A stretch of DNA of 54,154 nt, taken from Candolleomyces eurysporus. Its lineage: Eukaryota; Basidiomycota; Agaricomycetes; Agaricales; Psathyrellaceae. Position 1 is the first letter of the stretch. Each line of letters opens with the position of its first letter. Below, one piece after another: positions 23,927 through 35,313 of this stretch. The stretch is taken from NCBI GenBank assembly GCA_027579435.1, contig JANBPK010000891.1, positions 1-54,154 of the forward strand, read 5' to 3'. A program made the position numbers and the translations under genes. The notes beneath the pieces were generated by a model that made no database searches, was not told the DNA's origin, and worked only from the letters and a program-made list of their open reading frames with translations.

Positions 23927-24285
23927 CTTCTAGAGTCCCTTTTGCTTCGGACTCGGACATTAATTAGGACATACTCGGACATATAGGGCTAGATTACTTT
24001 CCATTTCTCTTTTAGTTGTGTTTTCGAACCACCTTTCTAGTGTAAAATTACGCGAAATAGCCTGTGACTGCACATATCAGACGAATAATACCAGAGATTT
24101 GATACCTAAGAAACCTACCAAGTGCCTAGTTCAGTAGTAAGAGCCAGGTAACACCACCAAGATAAGGAGTGTTCAGCCGGAAGCCTGAGTTCTGCCGAGT
24201 ATTTACCCTGGGCCTTATATAATCCTTTATCTGATAAGATTNTGGCTACTTTCGATCCCATCCCCNNCNTNCTNNNTCTTCNGCC

Positions 24286-24755
24286 ATGCCAGTCAGCGCC
24301 GCTACACTCGAAGCAGCCATAAAAAGCGCGATTCCCGTATTCCACCTCGAGATACGAGACGACTCGGATGGNTGTGGGGACAAATACACTGTGCTGATCG
24401 TCAGCGAGGTGCGCCGATATTTTCAATTTCTATNGAGTTTCTATGATTTTNAATGGGTGCTGCTTAGATCTTCGCTGGTAAAAGTACGCTNGCAAGGCAC
24501 CGTCTCGGTGAATNNTTCTAATTGCCGGCTCGATGCGAAACTTGCCAGTGTGCAGGAACTGACTGGCACCTCTTCCTCAGTGAACGAATTGCTGAAGGAG
24601 CAAATCGCTCTGGTCCATGCTTTCTCTCAGGTAGGTCCTGACTCTTANGTAGCCCGTTCTATCNGAGAACGNGAGAAGCGGGACAAGGATGACTGAAATG
24701 CCGNTAGAAAACCCTTACACCGCAACAGTATCAGCAGGAGATTTCGAGGGCGTAG
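24286..24755 (+). CDS. BolA-like iron-sulfur cluster assembly protein (BOLA2 type)
   Basis: Four small exons: 24286-24408, 24468-24507, 24581-24630 and 24708-24755; 86 aa, the same length as typical BOLA2. The sequence reads LEAAIKSAIPVFHLEI, then DSDGCGDKYTVLIVSE with the conserved Cys (the G is an N in the assembly), IFAGKSTLARHRLVNELLKE, and ALVHAFSQKTLTPQQY. The RHRLVNExLKE and HAFSQKTLTPxxW/Y motifs are diagnostic of BolA, including the conserved His. In the cytosol such proteins pair with monothiol glutaredoxins to sense or deliver iron. Exon lengths of 40-50 bp explain why no single open frame shows the whole gene. Nothing is unusual apart from a few Ns in introns. Confidence 0.9.
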
Positions 24756-25276
24756 TAGCNCTAAATAGAGATTTGCNGACGGCATATTCAGTTTTACATA
24801 GTAGTTAATAACCAATGCTTGTGGACGCAGNCTGAGGNNNCAACAACTGCCACAATNCAATTCTTAGGAACAACACGGGAGGACGTGAGGCCAGGATCAA
24901 GGCCAAGATAATGTATTAGGGGATGTAAAGGACGAATATTAAGGACGTACGTGATGAACGTCAAGTAATGCTACAAATGAGAAGCTAACAGAGATAGGTA
25001 AGTCGTCGAAAGTCCGAAATGCCGAAGAGCGAGAAAGGGAGCCCAGAACACATACAGTTACAGTTAGAAATACACGGTAGAAGTTCGAAGNAAGTTTGTT
25101 GTACACGTGGNCTCTGGAAAGCTAGAGTCTGGACTTCGTCAGGCGTTCAATGGAAAGCAAAATAGAAAGCGGGGATCATAANCAAGGTAAGCAATGGTTG
25201 CGTCAAGCAAAGTCGTGAAAGAATACGTCGAAGTCGTCGTTTTTAAGGCGGCAGTCTACCCGTATCACGCCGGGAT
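24756..25276. other. Intergenic between convergent genes, no gene recognised
   Basis: About 520 bp between the 3' ends of the BolA-like and BTG/Tob-like genes. It contains several Ns and no coding signal; it probably holds both 3' UTRs. Confidence 0.4.
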
Positions 25277-26389
25277 TTACAACTGCCTGACTGGAGCAGC
25301 CGAGCGTCTCCAGGAAGGAGCGTTTGCGCCAGTCACCCGCTTTCCACGAGCCATCGGAGGGCGGTACTTGGGCTGGCCAGAANTNGCGGATGGAACNGGC
25401 TTTGGAGAAGCCTTAGCCTTGGCCCCAGATGGGCACCCGAGCATAACGCCTCCGGTGAGGGTGCTGCTCACTCCGCCTTGGTAGAGGTACTTGGTCTTGT
25501 CCTTCTTGGAATGGTCGACATAGATCGGAGACGTTGTCTCAGATTCCTCNGCCGATTCGTAGGAAACGGTGGTCGGAACGGATGAAGCTGAGGACAAGCT
25601 TCCCTCGTCGCTGAAGCACGAGGAAACGTGAGATGTCCTGGAGTTCGGCCTCGAACTCTCGGGGGAGGATGGCTCCGGTGATGAGATGGGGGACATGGGG
25701 GCGACGAACGAGGAGTTGGGTTTGAAGTTGGAGCGTGAGGGAATGATGAAGCGTTCCCTAGTAGGCGTAGGAGAAATGATGGATGTCTTGGAGATCATAG
25801 CGAAAAGTTCGTCAGCATCTTCATCGTCAGAGTCAATGAGCTGTTGTGCAAGGGTGCGAGGCTGCGGCTGAAGGGAAGCAGAAGGGAGAACAATACGAGG
25901 AAGAGGTGCGGCAGGGGCAGTGCGCTCCTTGGCTCCGATGGCTGTTTGCTGACCCAGCTTTCTGATGGGGACGCGAGCGACATCGGGTACCGAGAGGCGG
26001 GCCAAAAGGGAACGTTTGCTGGGGGTCATGATAGGCTCACTCCAAATGGTGACCGTCTGTGAAGCAAGACCGTCATTGGTGGCGTGGTAGCGAGCGACGA
26101 CGCTGTGGCTGTCGATGATGAGGTCAAAGTCCCGCTGGCCAAAAAATTCGATCCACTCTGCCCACTGAACCCCAATAGCAACGCAGGCGGCGAAGACTGG
26201 TCGCGGGGGAGAAGAAGCAGTGAAGGTCAACACCAGCTTGTTTCCGGTAGATGCTGCGAGGGCAGCGTAGAAGGTTGAACGAAGGATGGTCTGGAGAGCA
26301 TGGATGGTGACGGGGGAATGGACCAAGGACAAGGGAAGGGTGAGGAAGTTGATGGCTTGGTTAATGCTTGCGAAAACTGGGAAAGGCAT
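25277..26389 (-). CDS. BTG/Tob (anti-proliferative) domain protein
   Basis: Single exon, 370 aa, start ATG at 26389. The first 110 residues read SINQAINFLTLPL, LQTILRSTFYAALA, an aromatic-rich strand pair (KLVLTFTASSPPRPVFAACVAIGVQWAEW written in parts) and FDLIIDSHSVVARY. This matches the BTG domain order: an EIxxAVxFLT helix, a middle strand, and a final LTLWVDPxEVxxR-like strand. BTG/Tob proteins bridge the CCR4-NOT deadenylase to RNA-binding partners. The rest of the protein is Ser/Pro-rich and unstructured, with SPISSPEPSSPES-type clusters that look like phosphorylation sites. The last 90 residues are basic and contain a few Ns. The assignment rests on motif order only; the sequence is divergent. 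Confidence 0.6.
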   Translation of the reverse strand: MPFPVFASINQAINFLTLPLSLVHSPVTIHALQTILRSTFYAALAASTGNKLVLTFTASSPPRPVFAACVAIGVQWAEWIEFFGQRDFDLIIDSHSVVARYHATNDGLASQTVTIWSEPIMTPSKRSLLARLSVPDVARVPIRKLGQQTAIGAKERTAPAAPLPRIVLPSASLQPQPRTLAQQLIDSDDEDADELFAMISKTSIISPTPTRERFIIPSRSNFKPNSSFVAPMSPISSPEPSSPESSRPNSRTSHVSSCFSDEGSLSSASSVPTTVSYESXEESETTSPIYVDHSKKDKTKYLYQGGVSSTLTGGVMLGCPSGAKAKASPKXVPSXXSGQPKYRPPMARGKRVTGANAPSWRRSAAPVRQL

Positions 26390-28387
26390 GGCGAATGCGA
26401 GGTCTAAGTGTAAATGAAAAGCTGAGAGTGGGGATCGTCCGGCGATAGGCGTCGTGAAGTTCTAGGCGTTAAAATCGAATCCGGAAAGTAGAAAAGTCGC
26501 AGACGGTTAATATAGACAAATCCTAACACAATGAAACCACGTCAGTACAGAAAATGAAGAGGGTAGGAATATATCTCACCTCAAGATATGTCACAGTAGA
26601 GCAGAAGGGTTGAGAGACTGGGTTACAAGAACGAACCGGAGAGTAGCTGAGTAGTGGAGGTATTCAGGATTAACCTGTTGTGGAAAACCGAGGGTCGAGC
26701 GCACCCATATTTAAATGAAAGGTCAATAGGACCCTTTCAAAGTGATAAGCACAATGTAAGCGAATGTAGCCATTGTGCCGTCCTGCATTGTCCGAGCCTC
26801 TCAATGAACACGGCAACAATAGTGGTTGCAAACATGCAAACCGGTGACGTGAACAATGGTTGATGGTCCATGTTTGGTCCTGCTTGACTCTCCAGATCAC
26901 AAGCGCCGGAATGGGCTAGCGCCGGGCCGAGCGCCACTTTGATGGCGGCACGCCCGCGGCAGCCGGCCAAGTCAATGATATGATGCACTGGCCAATGGCC
27001 ATGGACGACGATAGCAATGGAGCTCGGCTTCGCAGTCGCGCAAAATTGGGTTAGCTGTGAGTCCACAAAAANTGAGGTCTCTGGAACTATCTACCAAGAC
27101 AGATATGGCACTCGTCGATTCGCGCTATCTGAAAATGGGGGTAGATACCTGGTTAGCTTCTGATAGCAAGGGTTCCGTTCCTTTCACGTGCCGTGCACTT
27201 TGAGAGGTAGATAGCTCTCTTAGTCATAGATCCTCGTGTGACTTGTCTCTATAGTGTCTGACAGAGATTAAGAAGTTAGGTCGAGTGAATGCCTAGGAAT
27301 CCGGCCATGTTTCTCTATTATTGTGCCTCGGAAGAATAAGGTGTAGCGGTAAGCATCTCCGCGAGAAGATGGCAATATTTCAAATTTTATATAATGACGG
27401 TGTTCCTACATCTTGAAGGGAAACCCGAGCCAGGCTAGCCCTTTCTGTCCCTCACCAATTCAAAAGCCAACGGATCAAGCGCGAACTCCGAAGGTTCAGG
27501 CTGCTGACAGTCGCTCGACGAGCGGTCTAACGCCTTCAACCATTTCGCAGGGGATAGAAGGAGGAAGAATTTGGGGATGTCTCATCTATGGTGTGACCCT
27601 CAGGTGAAAGGATCTTGCCTTGATACTTCTTTCTGGTCACCGTCGTCGGTACATCATTACAAACACGAGTGGAGGGGCACCGGGATAGATCGTGTTCATT
27701 CGGATAATATCCCTTGATTTAGTCAGATGTCTATGCGACGATCTCACTCTCTCGCTGGTCGAATATCGACACCTCCAAACCTCGGACTCACCATCTCGCG
27801 CGGCTCTCGAGGATCGTGCAATACCAACTTCTCCTGGTACGAGTGCTGCGATCCGCTTTGGATTTCGCCCCTCTGGTGATAGATGCAGTCAACATGATCG
27901 CCACTTAGGGGACTAGTGCGTCAGCGATAGCTGATATCGAGCCGAAGAACGTTCCATGCAGTCCTGATCTTTAAAACAGTAGCGTCTTCGTACGACATAC
28001 ATCAAGGTGAAGGCATTTAGGCTCGATGGGTATCCACCCATGATAGTCTCAGTGGTTGATTAAGTGGCTTCCCTGGCTACGGGCGTTGAATCGCTGGTCT
28101 GGGCTCAACCACAGGCGATGATCAGACCTCTCACGCCGCCACCTTCCTGCTAATCGAACGACGTGCACTGAGTCTCCTTATTATCATCGGTTTTCCTCGT
28201 AATAGACAGATTCTGTGGCTCATGATATATTTCGTTGAGCTACTTAAGAGCTACGATTGGTACAGCACAAGCCACGACTAGTAATGGATCGTGCGATGGC
28301 TAAAGATTTATGTGGCCCCATCTCGCTCGAGCGACCGCTCCAGAAGTTCGGTTTTGGAGACGAGAAGATATCAAGATTGAAAGATGT
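26390..28387. other. Two-kilobase region without recognisable gene
   Basis: The segment holds only short open frames (up to about 110 codons) with no domain, splice continuity or repeats that I can identify. The part adjacent to 26389 is the BTG-gene promoter; the part next to 28387 is the 3' flank of the desaturase gene. I scanned for tRNA-like A and B boxes and saw none that pair. Confidence 0.4.
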
Positions 28388-30217
28388 TTAGTCTTTTTTC
28401 ACGGAGCGTGCAGCATTCCCTTTCTTGTTGCGATAGAAGAAAACGTCCCCTGCATCAGGCAGAAACGAATGAACACCCGGGATCTTTACGGCTGCTCAAC
28501 GCACTCACCGTTATTGTCCACAAACTGGCAGTCGTTGTACGTCCTCCAAAGAGCTTGGAAAACTGGCGTGTCATAGTGGACGTAGTGATCTCCGATGAAT
28601 TTTTTCAGATATCTCGTCGCTTCCGCTCCATGATCTGCGCAGAAATGAAAGAATTTCAATAGAAATGACGACAACACTGAGAATAGACTCACAGAAGGGC
28701 ATCTTTGGGAAGAACTAATGCGTCATTCCGGTCAGTGAATGAGCGGGAAATACCGACTAGGACGAACGTACGTGATGAATGACGTGGTAATGAGCGACGT
28801 CGTGGAGAAAGAAACGACCTTGCCACCCTAAGAAGCTCCTGTCTGCAGTAGACGCGGCTCCACGCTGAAAGTTCCATGCTTTTCCTCGATAATGGGGAAG
28901 GTGGATGTCAGTGTGCTGTAGGTACGTGATCATAGTAACTGTGCGGGGAGGTCAGTCCAAATCAACAAATAGTCATAAAGAGATGCATACACCAATGGTT
29001 GAGCGCAAGCCAAGGAATCCCGTAGAATTTCAGAACCGTTCCAAACCCATACGTGAACGAAGCATAAGCCACGATATACAATGTCGCGAGCATGCCTAGG
29101 TTGGACATGATAACAGCATTTCGCTGCTCCTTAGTAAATAAGATTGAGTTGGCTTCGAATGACAGTATGAGAACGTATCAAGCCGAGTAGAACTGAAAGA
29201 ACGTACGACTGAAATGATTCGTCCACCTAGGATAGCTCTTCTGGCCTGACACATTGTACGCTGAAAGTGAAGGTGCAGAAACTGTAAGCAAACCTTGTCT
29301 TATCGCAGTATAGGAGAGCAACCGAACGTTTGCCGAACATAAACTCACCTAAGTACGCTGGGAATGCGAGAAGTTGCTGGCGGATCAGCATCAAAAGTGT
29401 ATAAATCGGGGTATCTCCAAACACTTCATTCCAGTCGATTTCGTGGCTGGGCAAATCAGGAATTCCGAGATCCTCACGGGTCTTCGGTACGTATACTTCG
29501 TCGCGTTCCATGGAAGCATGATTACAATGGTGGCGGTGGTGGGAGATTTTCCAGGAGAAGTATGGCGTCCATAAGAGGGAGTGCACGACCTGCAGCGGCC
29601 CCAGCTCAATAAGCAAATGTGGATCTGCGTGTAAGGGAAATCCACTCACGAAACCAATAGCGTCGTTGATGATCCTGTGATCAGAGAAGGCTCCGTGGCC
29701 ACACTATCGGACGCTCCGCTCGTTAAACAGAATATTTGAGTTTGCATCCGACCGAGTCGTACCTCGTGCCCCATAACCCAAATGCCCGTCACGATTAAAC
29801 CTTGGAACCACCAGCTGACAGCCAGGTCAATAGCTAAAACGCAAATAAACAGCAGGAAGCAAGACTTACTAGACAGTCCATGCGCAACAACGGCAGAGGT
29901 CCGCCCCCAGACCGGTCAACGCACTCCGTATGTGTGCATTGGAGAAGAAAGGGTCGATTTTGAGAGCGAAGGACCAGGCAACAGCAGCCATAAGGAGATC
30001 TCTCATGAGATACATCATCGCTCGGCGAGTATCGCGAATGAAGAGTTCGGGTGGGATGGCTTCTCGAATCTCTTTCAGCGACCTGATAGAGATAGCTGAG
30101 GATCATTGCTTCATACTTGGTACGCAAACTGTTCACTCACCAAGGCATAGGAGAAAACGTTGGCCGGCCACGGTCGTCGTGAGCTGTTGAGGGAGGTCGA
30201 ATTTCTTTAGAGTTCAT
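28388..30217 (-). CDS. Delta-12 fatty acid desaturase, copy A
   Basis: Eleven exons: 30217-30141, 30082-29870, 29814-29763, 29703-29650, 29589-29349, 29260-29207, 29152-28993, 28938-28772, 28714-28693, 28634-28509 and 28449-28388. The three His boxes of membrane desaturases are present: HECGH, HHRHH and HVIHH. Flanking motifs fit FAD2-type enzymes: WSLKEIREAIPPELF at the start, NHASMERDEVYVP after box 2, SYPRWTNHFSP, and TYLQHTDIHLPHYRG. These ER enzymes insert a second double bond into oleate. One break was found: at the exon 7/8 junction (28993/28938) the frame is off by one base, although sequence on both sides is well conserved. This may be an assembly error, a non-canonical splice, or early decay. 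All other junctions are in phase. Confidence 0.85.
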
Positions 30218-31594
30218 AGACACAATGAATGGAATGCAAACAGCGTAGACAGGTTGGAGAGCGAAGTGCTTGCCACTTGCTTTGCATAGGCCAAGGAAGT
30301 ATTTATCCCCTCGTATTCTCGATGATATCACCGCTTTGAATCAGCTAAGATCAGATGGAGTAAACCATGACCATATTGCAATCAAGTATAAACTACCTAT
30401 CCTTACAGAAAATGTCCACAAGCCGCAGGAGGTGCGTCCAAGGAGCAGATCCGTTCAAAAGATGGACCGATCGATTTTCCCCATATCGTTCGCAGCTTCG
30501 GATTATTCCCATGGGAGATGACGCGGTTTTACATCCTCTAGGGAAGGCCCAATGCGCAACTGCATAGGTGTCGCACTTCATAGGTTCCGCCGACAGGTAT
30601 TGTAGCACGCGAATTCCCCCATCGGACGGCTCGAGCGTTTAAACAGTTGCGCAGCGGCGAGTCGGATTCAAGGAAAAATGCTCCACCACGAAGATGGACA
30701 AATTGAAGAACCATTCTCGTCCTGTTTTGTAGCGACCCGCTCTGCAGGGGACGATGGTTTCATTTCAACTATAGAGTTCAGTGGCGACGCTACTCAACGG
30801 TGTCTGTGTTTCTGAGATGGGTTATGCTGTAGATTAACTACAGTTCTTTCGCTTGCTTTGACGTGTTTCAGCCTGCTTCCACGTTCTTCCGCATATCATG
30901 AAATGGGGCTGGTTTTCCTGTCCATCCCCGTCGTTCTTCGTGGGTACTACACCGTCTCCCGAGAAGGTGATGCATCGAGGTACTGCTTTCTAGTAGTCGG
31001 TCCCGTTCAGCTCAGCGATCGAACCAAGGTTGAAGGCTCTGTCCAGAGGTTTTAGTCGAGCTTGAGAACCTTCTATTTGAATGAGAGTTTGTCTGACACA
31101 GACGTGCGCAGGCGGAGGCAGCCACGGGTGGATCACATAATGCCAGAAGTACAAAAAGATAAGAAGCGAGAGAAGGCATCGCAAATCGGTCGGCAGCAGC
31201 CGATAATTCCAGCGAGGATGTCGAGAAGGTAACGGTCAGGAGCAAACCCGAAGAAGTCAAACTCAGCAAACGATCCGAATCCTCTCACGGATTCATCTCG
31301 GACAGCTCCTTACCACCACGTCCTTATGGAACCACTGACCGACTGCGAGCCTCGATTATATCGGGGATGTAATATTCGGCCTCCCTTAATACGATTCTGG
31401 GCGGAGGTGAATTTCGTTCTATCGCCCTACTTCCTAGCCCAGAAGTGGCCTCGAGTTGGTGGGTGTCTGCTTCGACTATTCAAGTGACAGTTACTGGTAT
31501 GATTCCCGAAGAGGCATCCTTCACAAACATTTAAAAGCTCGAAAACCCTGCTAAAGGAGCCATCACATTGTGAGCATCTACTTCCTTCCTCGTT
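30218..31594. promoter_or_regulatory. Intergenic between the divergent desaturase genes
   Basis: About 1.4 kb between the two start codons. No gene is recognisable inside. It must contain both promoters. Short open frames on both strands lack motifs. Confidence 0.4.
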
Positions 31595-33206
31595 ATGCCA
31601 TCTCTATTCAACGATAGCCCTGAGTACATCAGGCGAACCAGAACGCCATTCAAGCCGACTGAGGTAAGAGTGCCTTGTTGCAAAAACCATCAAATCATTC
31701 TGGAATGTCAACTCTTAGGTCACTTTATCGGACGTCCGAGCCATCATGCCAAAGGACTTGTTCGAGAAGAGTACATTGAGAGGCATGCTTGTCGTTATTC
31801 GCGATGTGGCATGCGCTCTGCTACTTTTTGAACTTGCTGGACGAATTGATTCTTTCGTTCAGAATGCACTTTCCTGGGGATTGAGGGCATCCACTGCGTA
31901 CGCTCTCCAGTTCGTACTCTGGCTAGCGTATTGGTTCTTCCAGAGTATCGTCTTCGCAGGTTGCTGGGTTCTCGCTCATGAAGCTGGTCATGGTACGATC
32001 GCGTCCGTGTCATGGATTAATCATCTCGTCGGGTTCACACTGCACACTGTATAGTTCTTGTCTCATAAATCAATGTCAACGAAATACTAACCTGAGTCTC
32101 AGTTTCTTCTAGCCCCGTACTACGCTTGGCGCACCACTCACCAGAACCATCACAAAGGGACGGGCTCTCTAGAACGCGATGAAAATTACGTGCCGAGGAC
32201 TCGTTCATACTACCTCCTCCCTCCCGAAAGCAAGGCCCAGATCTCCAACTATCATGAGATTTTCGAAGAAACTCCAATTTACACGCTGCTGCGCATCGTC
32301 TTAATGCAAACCATCGGATGGCAATATTATCTCCTGACGAACATTATGGGAAATCCTTCCTACCCAAAAGGAACAAATGTATGCACTATATTATCCGCTC
32401 TTCTCGAGCTGTATTTTTGAAGCTAGCGTCAGCACTTTCAACCATCGGCGCTGCTCTTCAAACCTTACCAAAGGGCCAAGATCATCGCTTCCAATGTCGG
32501 ACTCACTGTTATGGTGGTACTGCTAGCCATCTGGGGTAACCGCGTCGGTTCCTGGAACTTCTTTCGACTCTACTTTATCCCTTACATAGTAAGTGTTTCC
32601 CCTCAAAAGATATTGAGCTTATTCGGACTATCTGTAGCTCACCAATCACTGGATCGTCATGATCACGTATCTCCAACATTCCGATCCGACTATCCCTCAC
32701 TATCGAAACAAGGAATGGACGTTCCTGCGTGGCGCCGTATCGACTGTTGATCGACCCCTTCTCGGTTGGATGGGTCGATTCTTCCTCCATAACGTGTCTC
32801 ATGATCACGTAGGTGTATTCCAAAAGTCGTTTAATACCCCGGTCTGATTCGCCTTAATTAATAGATTGCCCATCATGCCTTCTCGACAATTCCGTTCTGT
32901 AAGTAACCGATTCTCCTATTTTCTCCTACCTCCTTCACATCCTCGGCAGATAATCTACCTTATGCGACCGAAATCATCAAGAATGTGCTTGGGGATGACT
33001 ACAACTACGACTCCACGGTGTGTCTCCTTCCTTCGTCTGTCGGTTCAGAACTGTAAGGGCTCATCGACCTCCAGAATTCGTTCCGAGCACTGTATCGAAC
33101 CTTCTCTCAGTGCTGCTTCATAGAAGATGAGGGAGACATCGTGTTCTACAAGAATAAAGACGGGAAAGCTGTCCGGATCCTAGAATCTGATGTTCGAGGT
33201 GACTAG
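31595..33206 (+). CDS. Delta-12 fatty acid desaturase, copy B
   Basis: Eight exons: 31595-31663, 31719-32048, 32103-32378, 32433-32588, 32638-32808, 32865-32898, 32950-33017 and 33075-33206; 411 aa with every junction in phase. The start reads MPSLFNDSPEYIRRTRTPFKP followed by VTLSDVRAIMP. His boxes are HEAGH, HQNHH and HIAHH. Other family motifs: LERDENYVPRTR, the YPKGTNHFQPSA segment formed by joining exons 3 and 4, NHWIVMITYLQHSDP and DRPLLGWMGRFFLHN. The N-terminal half differs considerably from copy A, so the pair is an old divergence rather than a recent tandem duplication. It is transcribed away from copy A and towards COX8 (282 bp between stop codons). It probably acts in the ER membrane on oleoyl-lipid. 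Confidence 0.9.
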
Positions 33207-33488
33207 AACCGCGACCAGTCTAACCAAATGACTGTGCTGCTGGCATATTGATGTTTCGATGAGCAGGATTCCACCTTTCTCGGTATCGTGGGGAACGAAG
33301 CCTTCTAGATGGCTCGAGCTGTAGTCCAACAAATTTTCGCTGGTTTGGTCGATTTTTCGGGGGGATACAAAGGCATGATGGTATTTGTACATGGGAATAA
33401 ATTACAATGCTGAAGATGTCCGTCGTTACTACGTTCGTGTAGGGGGTAACGCTCTAAAGCTTGTCTACGAGGCAAGGTTCGAGGTCGC

Positions 33489-33845
33489 TCATGCAGAGTT
33501 GTTTAGGCCGCCAGGTCGATTCCTTCAAGCACTCGTAAGACGGTGAAGACGTGACAGTCATTGGAACAGTACTTACCAATGCCACCAGATGGCGATGAAG
33601 GGGATCATGAATCCCGTTCCCATGAAAGCACCAAACTTCAGTGCCAGAGCACGTCGAGTTGTGGTAGTAAAGTTGAAAGGCAGATGCTACGTCGAAGTCA
33701 GGTCAGCATGGCTTCCCGTACGCTCTGGACAGGAAGAGAGGCTTACCCAGTTGGGACCTGCATGTATCTGTCTCCGTGCAACGGTCTGGACGGTCCTCAT
33801 GGCAGGACGTGTGTTACGCAAAGCAAGTGTTGCAAGGGAGGACAT
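33489..33845 (-). CDS. COX8: Cytochrome c oxidase subunit VIII (fungal COX8 type)
   Basis: Three exons: 33845-33747, 33686-33577 and 33522-33489; 80 aa. The N-terminus MSSLATLALRNTRPAMR is a mitochondrial presequence rich in Ala, Arg and Thr, ending near RRQIHAGPNW. The mature part reads HLPFNFTTTTRRALALKFGAFMGTGFMIPFIAIWWHW in pieces: the HLPF start, the basic turn, and one transmembrane helix with GF-IPF, which is the fungal COX8/COX7C pattern. This is a small structural subunit of respiratory complex IV in the inner membrane. If the last intron (GTAAGT at 33576) were not spliced, the protein would stop directly after WWHW with TAA; splicing adds NRPGGLNNSA. The gene is too small and too split to appear as one open frame. 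Confidence 0.8.
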
Positions 33846-35313
33846 AGTGGTATCAGATTGGAGGAGGTACGGTTAGGCTGACCGTCTAGTGCAGTTGATG
33901 AAGAGGATGGGTGCTTCTGTCGCGCCCGTTCACACCCCTTATATACGTTCGGTGAAGGAGCGCGGCTGAGATAGGCTGTGTCTGGAAGCTACTAGCCCCA
34001 TGACCTGCTCACATGTTGGTTCTGAGTGTCAGAAGATGTTCTTGGGTGTCAGATAACGTGAAGTAGCAATACATTTTCACGTTTGCGGCTGGAAGAATCT
34101 CGTCAAGCAGCTCGAACCAGCCTGGATTGATGGCAGCCTGATCTAGAATTGATGGCGACATTGATGATACCCCACATTAATCAGGCTGCGACGAATGAGA
34201 GTTGGAGCCTATGTCATGAGGCATTTTCGAGCCTCTTGGTATGCTCTTCGCATTTCCAAAGTCCATAATTCTCGATTAATCTTATCCCACATCTCCTGGT
34301 CATAGGCATGAGTTCGACCCAACATTGTGGAGACTTCTTGCAACCAGTCACTTTCCTCGCGTTCAAGTGCTTGTGTGACAGGTGACGACCGTGAGCTGAA
34401 CACCATCGTCCTCGTGACATCTTCAAGGAGAGATTGAGCGCTTAGGTGTGTTCTCGCAACCAAGCGCCCGGAGGATTCCGTATGAATCATGATGTAGATC
34501 AAGTTGCTCAAGTTCACCGTTGAGCGATGCTTTTGGCAAGTCCCGACATTCGCCTTCACTTGTCCTCAATCCTGTTGGGACAACAACACGCACAACCTCT
34601 GGTCATGCGTTAGATGATTGCTGAGGATGTAAAGAGAAGGGGTGTAGTACCTGGGATCCAATCTTTCTGCGTTCGGCAAGATCATTGCAAATGTGACATA
34701 TGTACGCTTTGATTAGAAAATTTTGGTACTAGTCAGCATTGGGACAGAATGTGATAGAAAATGCGGTTATTGCACGCGGATTCTGGTGTTTTGCAGGTGG
34801 CAATATGCGAATAATTCTTTTACGCATCGCAAGACGCTTGCCATAACCACATGCTGTTAGATCCGCTTTATACACGTCTTGCAGACTGCAGAAAAGGTGG
34901 ATCCCGGGAGTGACCCCTATATAGGCTATCAAGCAAAGAGCGTGCAGCATGCCTATGGCATGTTCCTCCTGGCACAGCATTTGGGCAGGTGGAATGGTTT
35001 CCATTACTCCTGACATCCACACGTTGCGACGACACCAACATTCAACAGCCAATGACATCTCCTCAATCAATGATCCAATCAGCTTATTCTCGATCAGGGC
35101 ACAAACGGGGCATGTGGTAATAGGTGTACATATAGCGACCGCAGAAACAGTTGTACCTCGTGTCCCCTTGTCCACCCCCATTCTGACGCCGCACCGCACT
35201 GGTGTCGTCCCTCGGCAAGGACCCTCACGCCTCTGGTCCCAAAGCTTGCCTGTTTCCTTGCTCCGGACCTGGTAGGTGCGCTGCGCGAACCTCCCCCCCT
35301 ACAAGCTTCAACA
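33846..35313. other. Intergenic; weak minus-strand open frame 34209-34559
   Basis: About 1.5 kb between COX8 and the membrane-protein gene. The minus-strand frame 34209-34559 ends with a helical, charged stretch (MLGRTHAYDQEMWDKINREL) that could be the last exon of a small gene, but there is no ATG at its start and no upstream exon I can join. A longer minus-strand frame at 34729-35199 shows no features. Treat both as unproven. Confidence 0.3.

Noticed and set aside
29763..29870. Frameshift between exons 2 and 3 of desaturase copy A
   Set aside because: A first choice of acceptor (TTTTAG) gave a stop, but the acceptor GCTGTCAG 22 bases further on restores the family motif YWWFQG in frame.
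34729..35199. 156-codon minus-strand open frame as a gene
   Set aside because: It starts with GTG, shows no domain, signal or splice neighbours, and overlaps the likely promoter of the membrane-protein gene.
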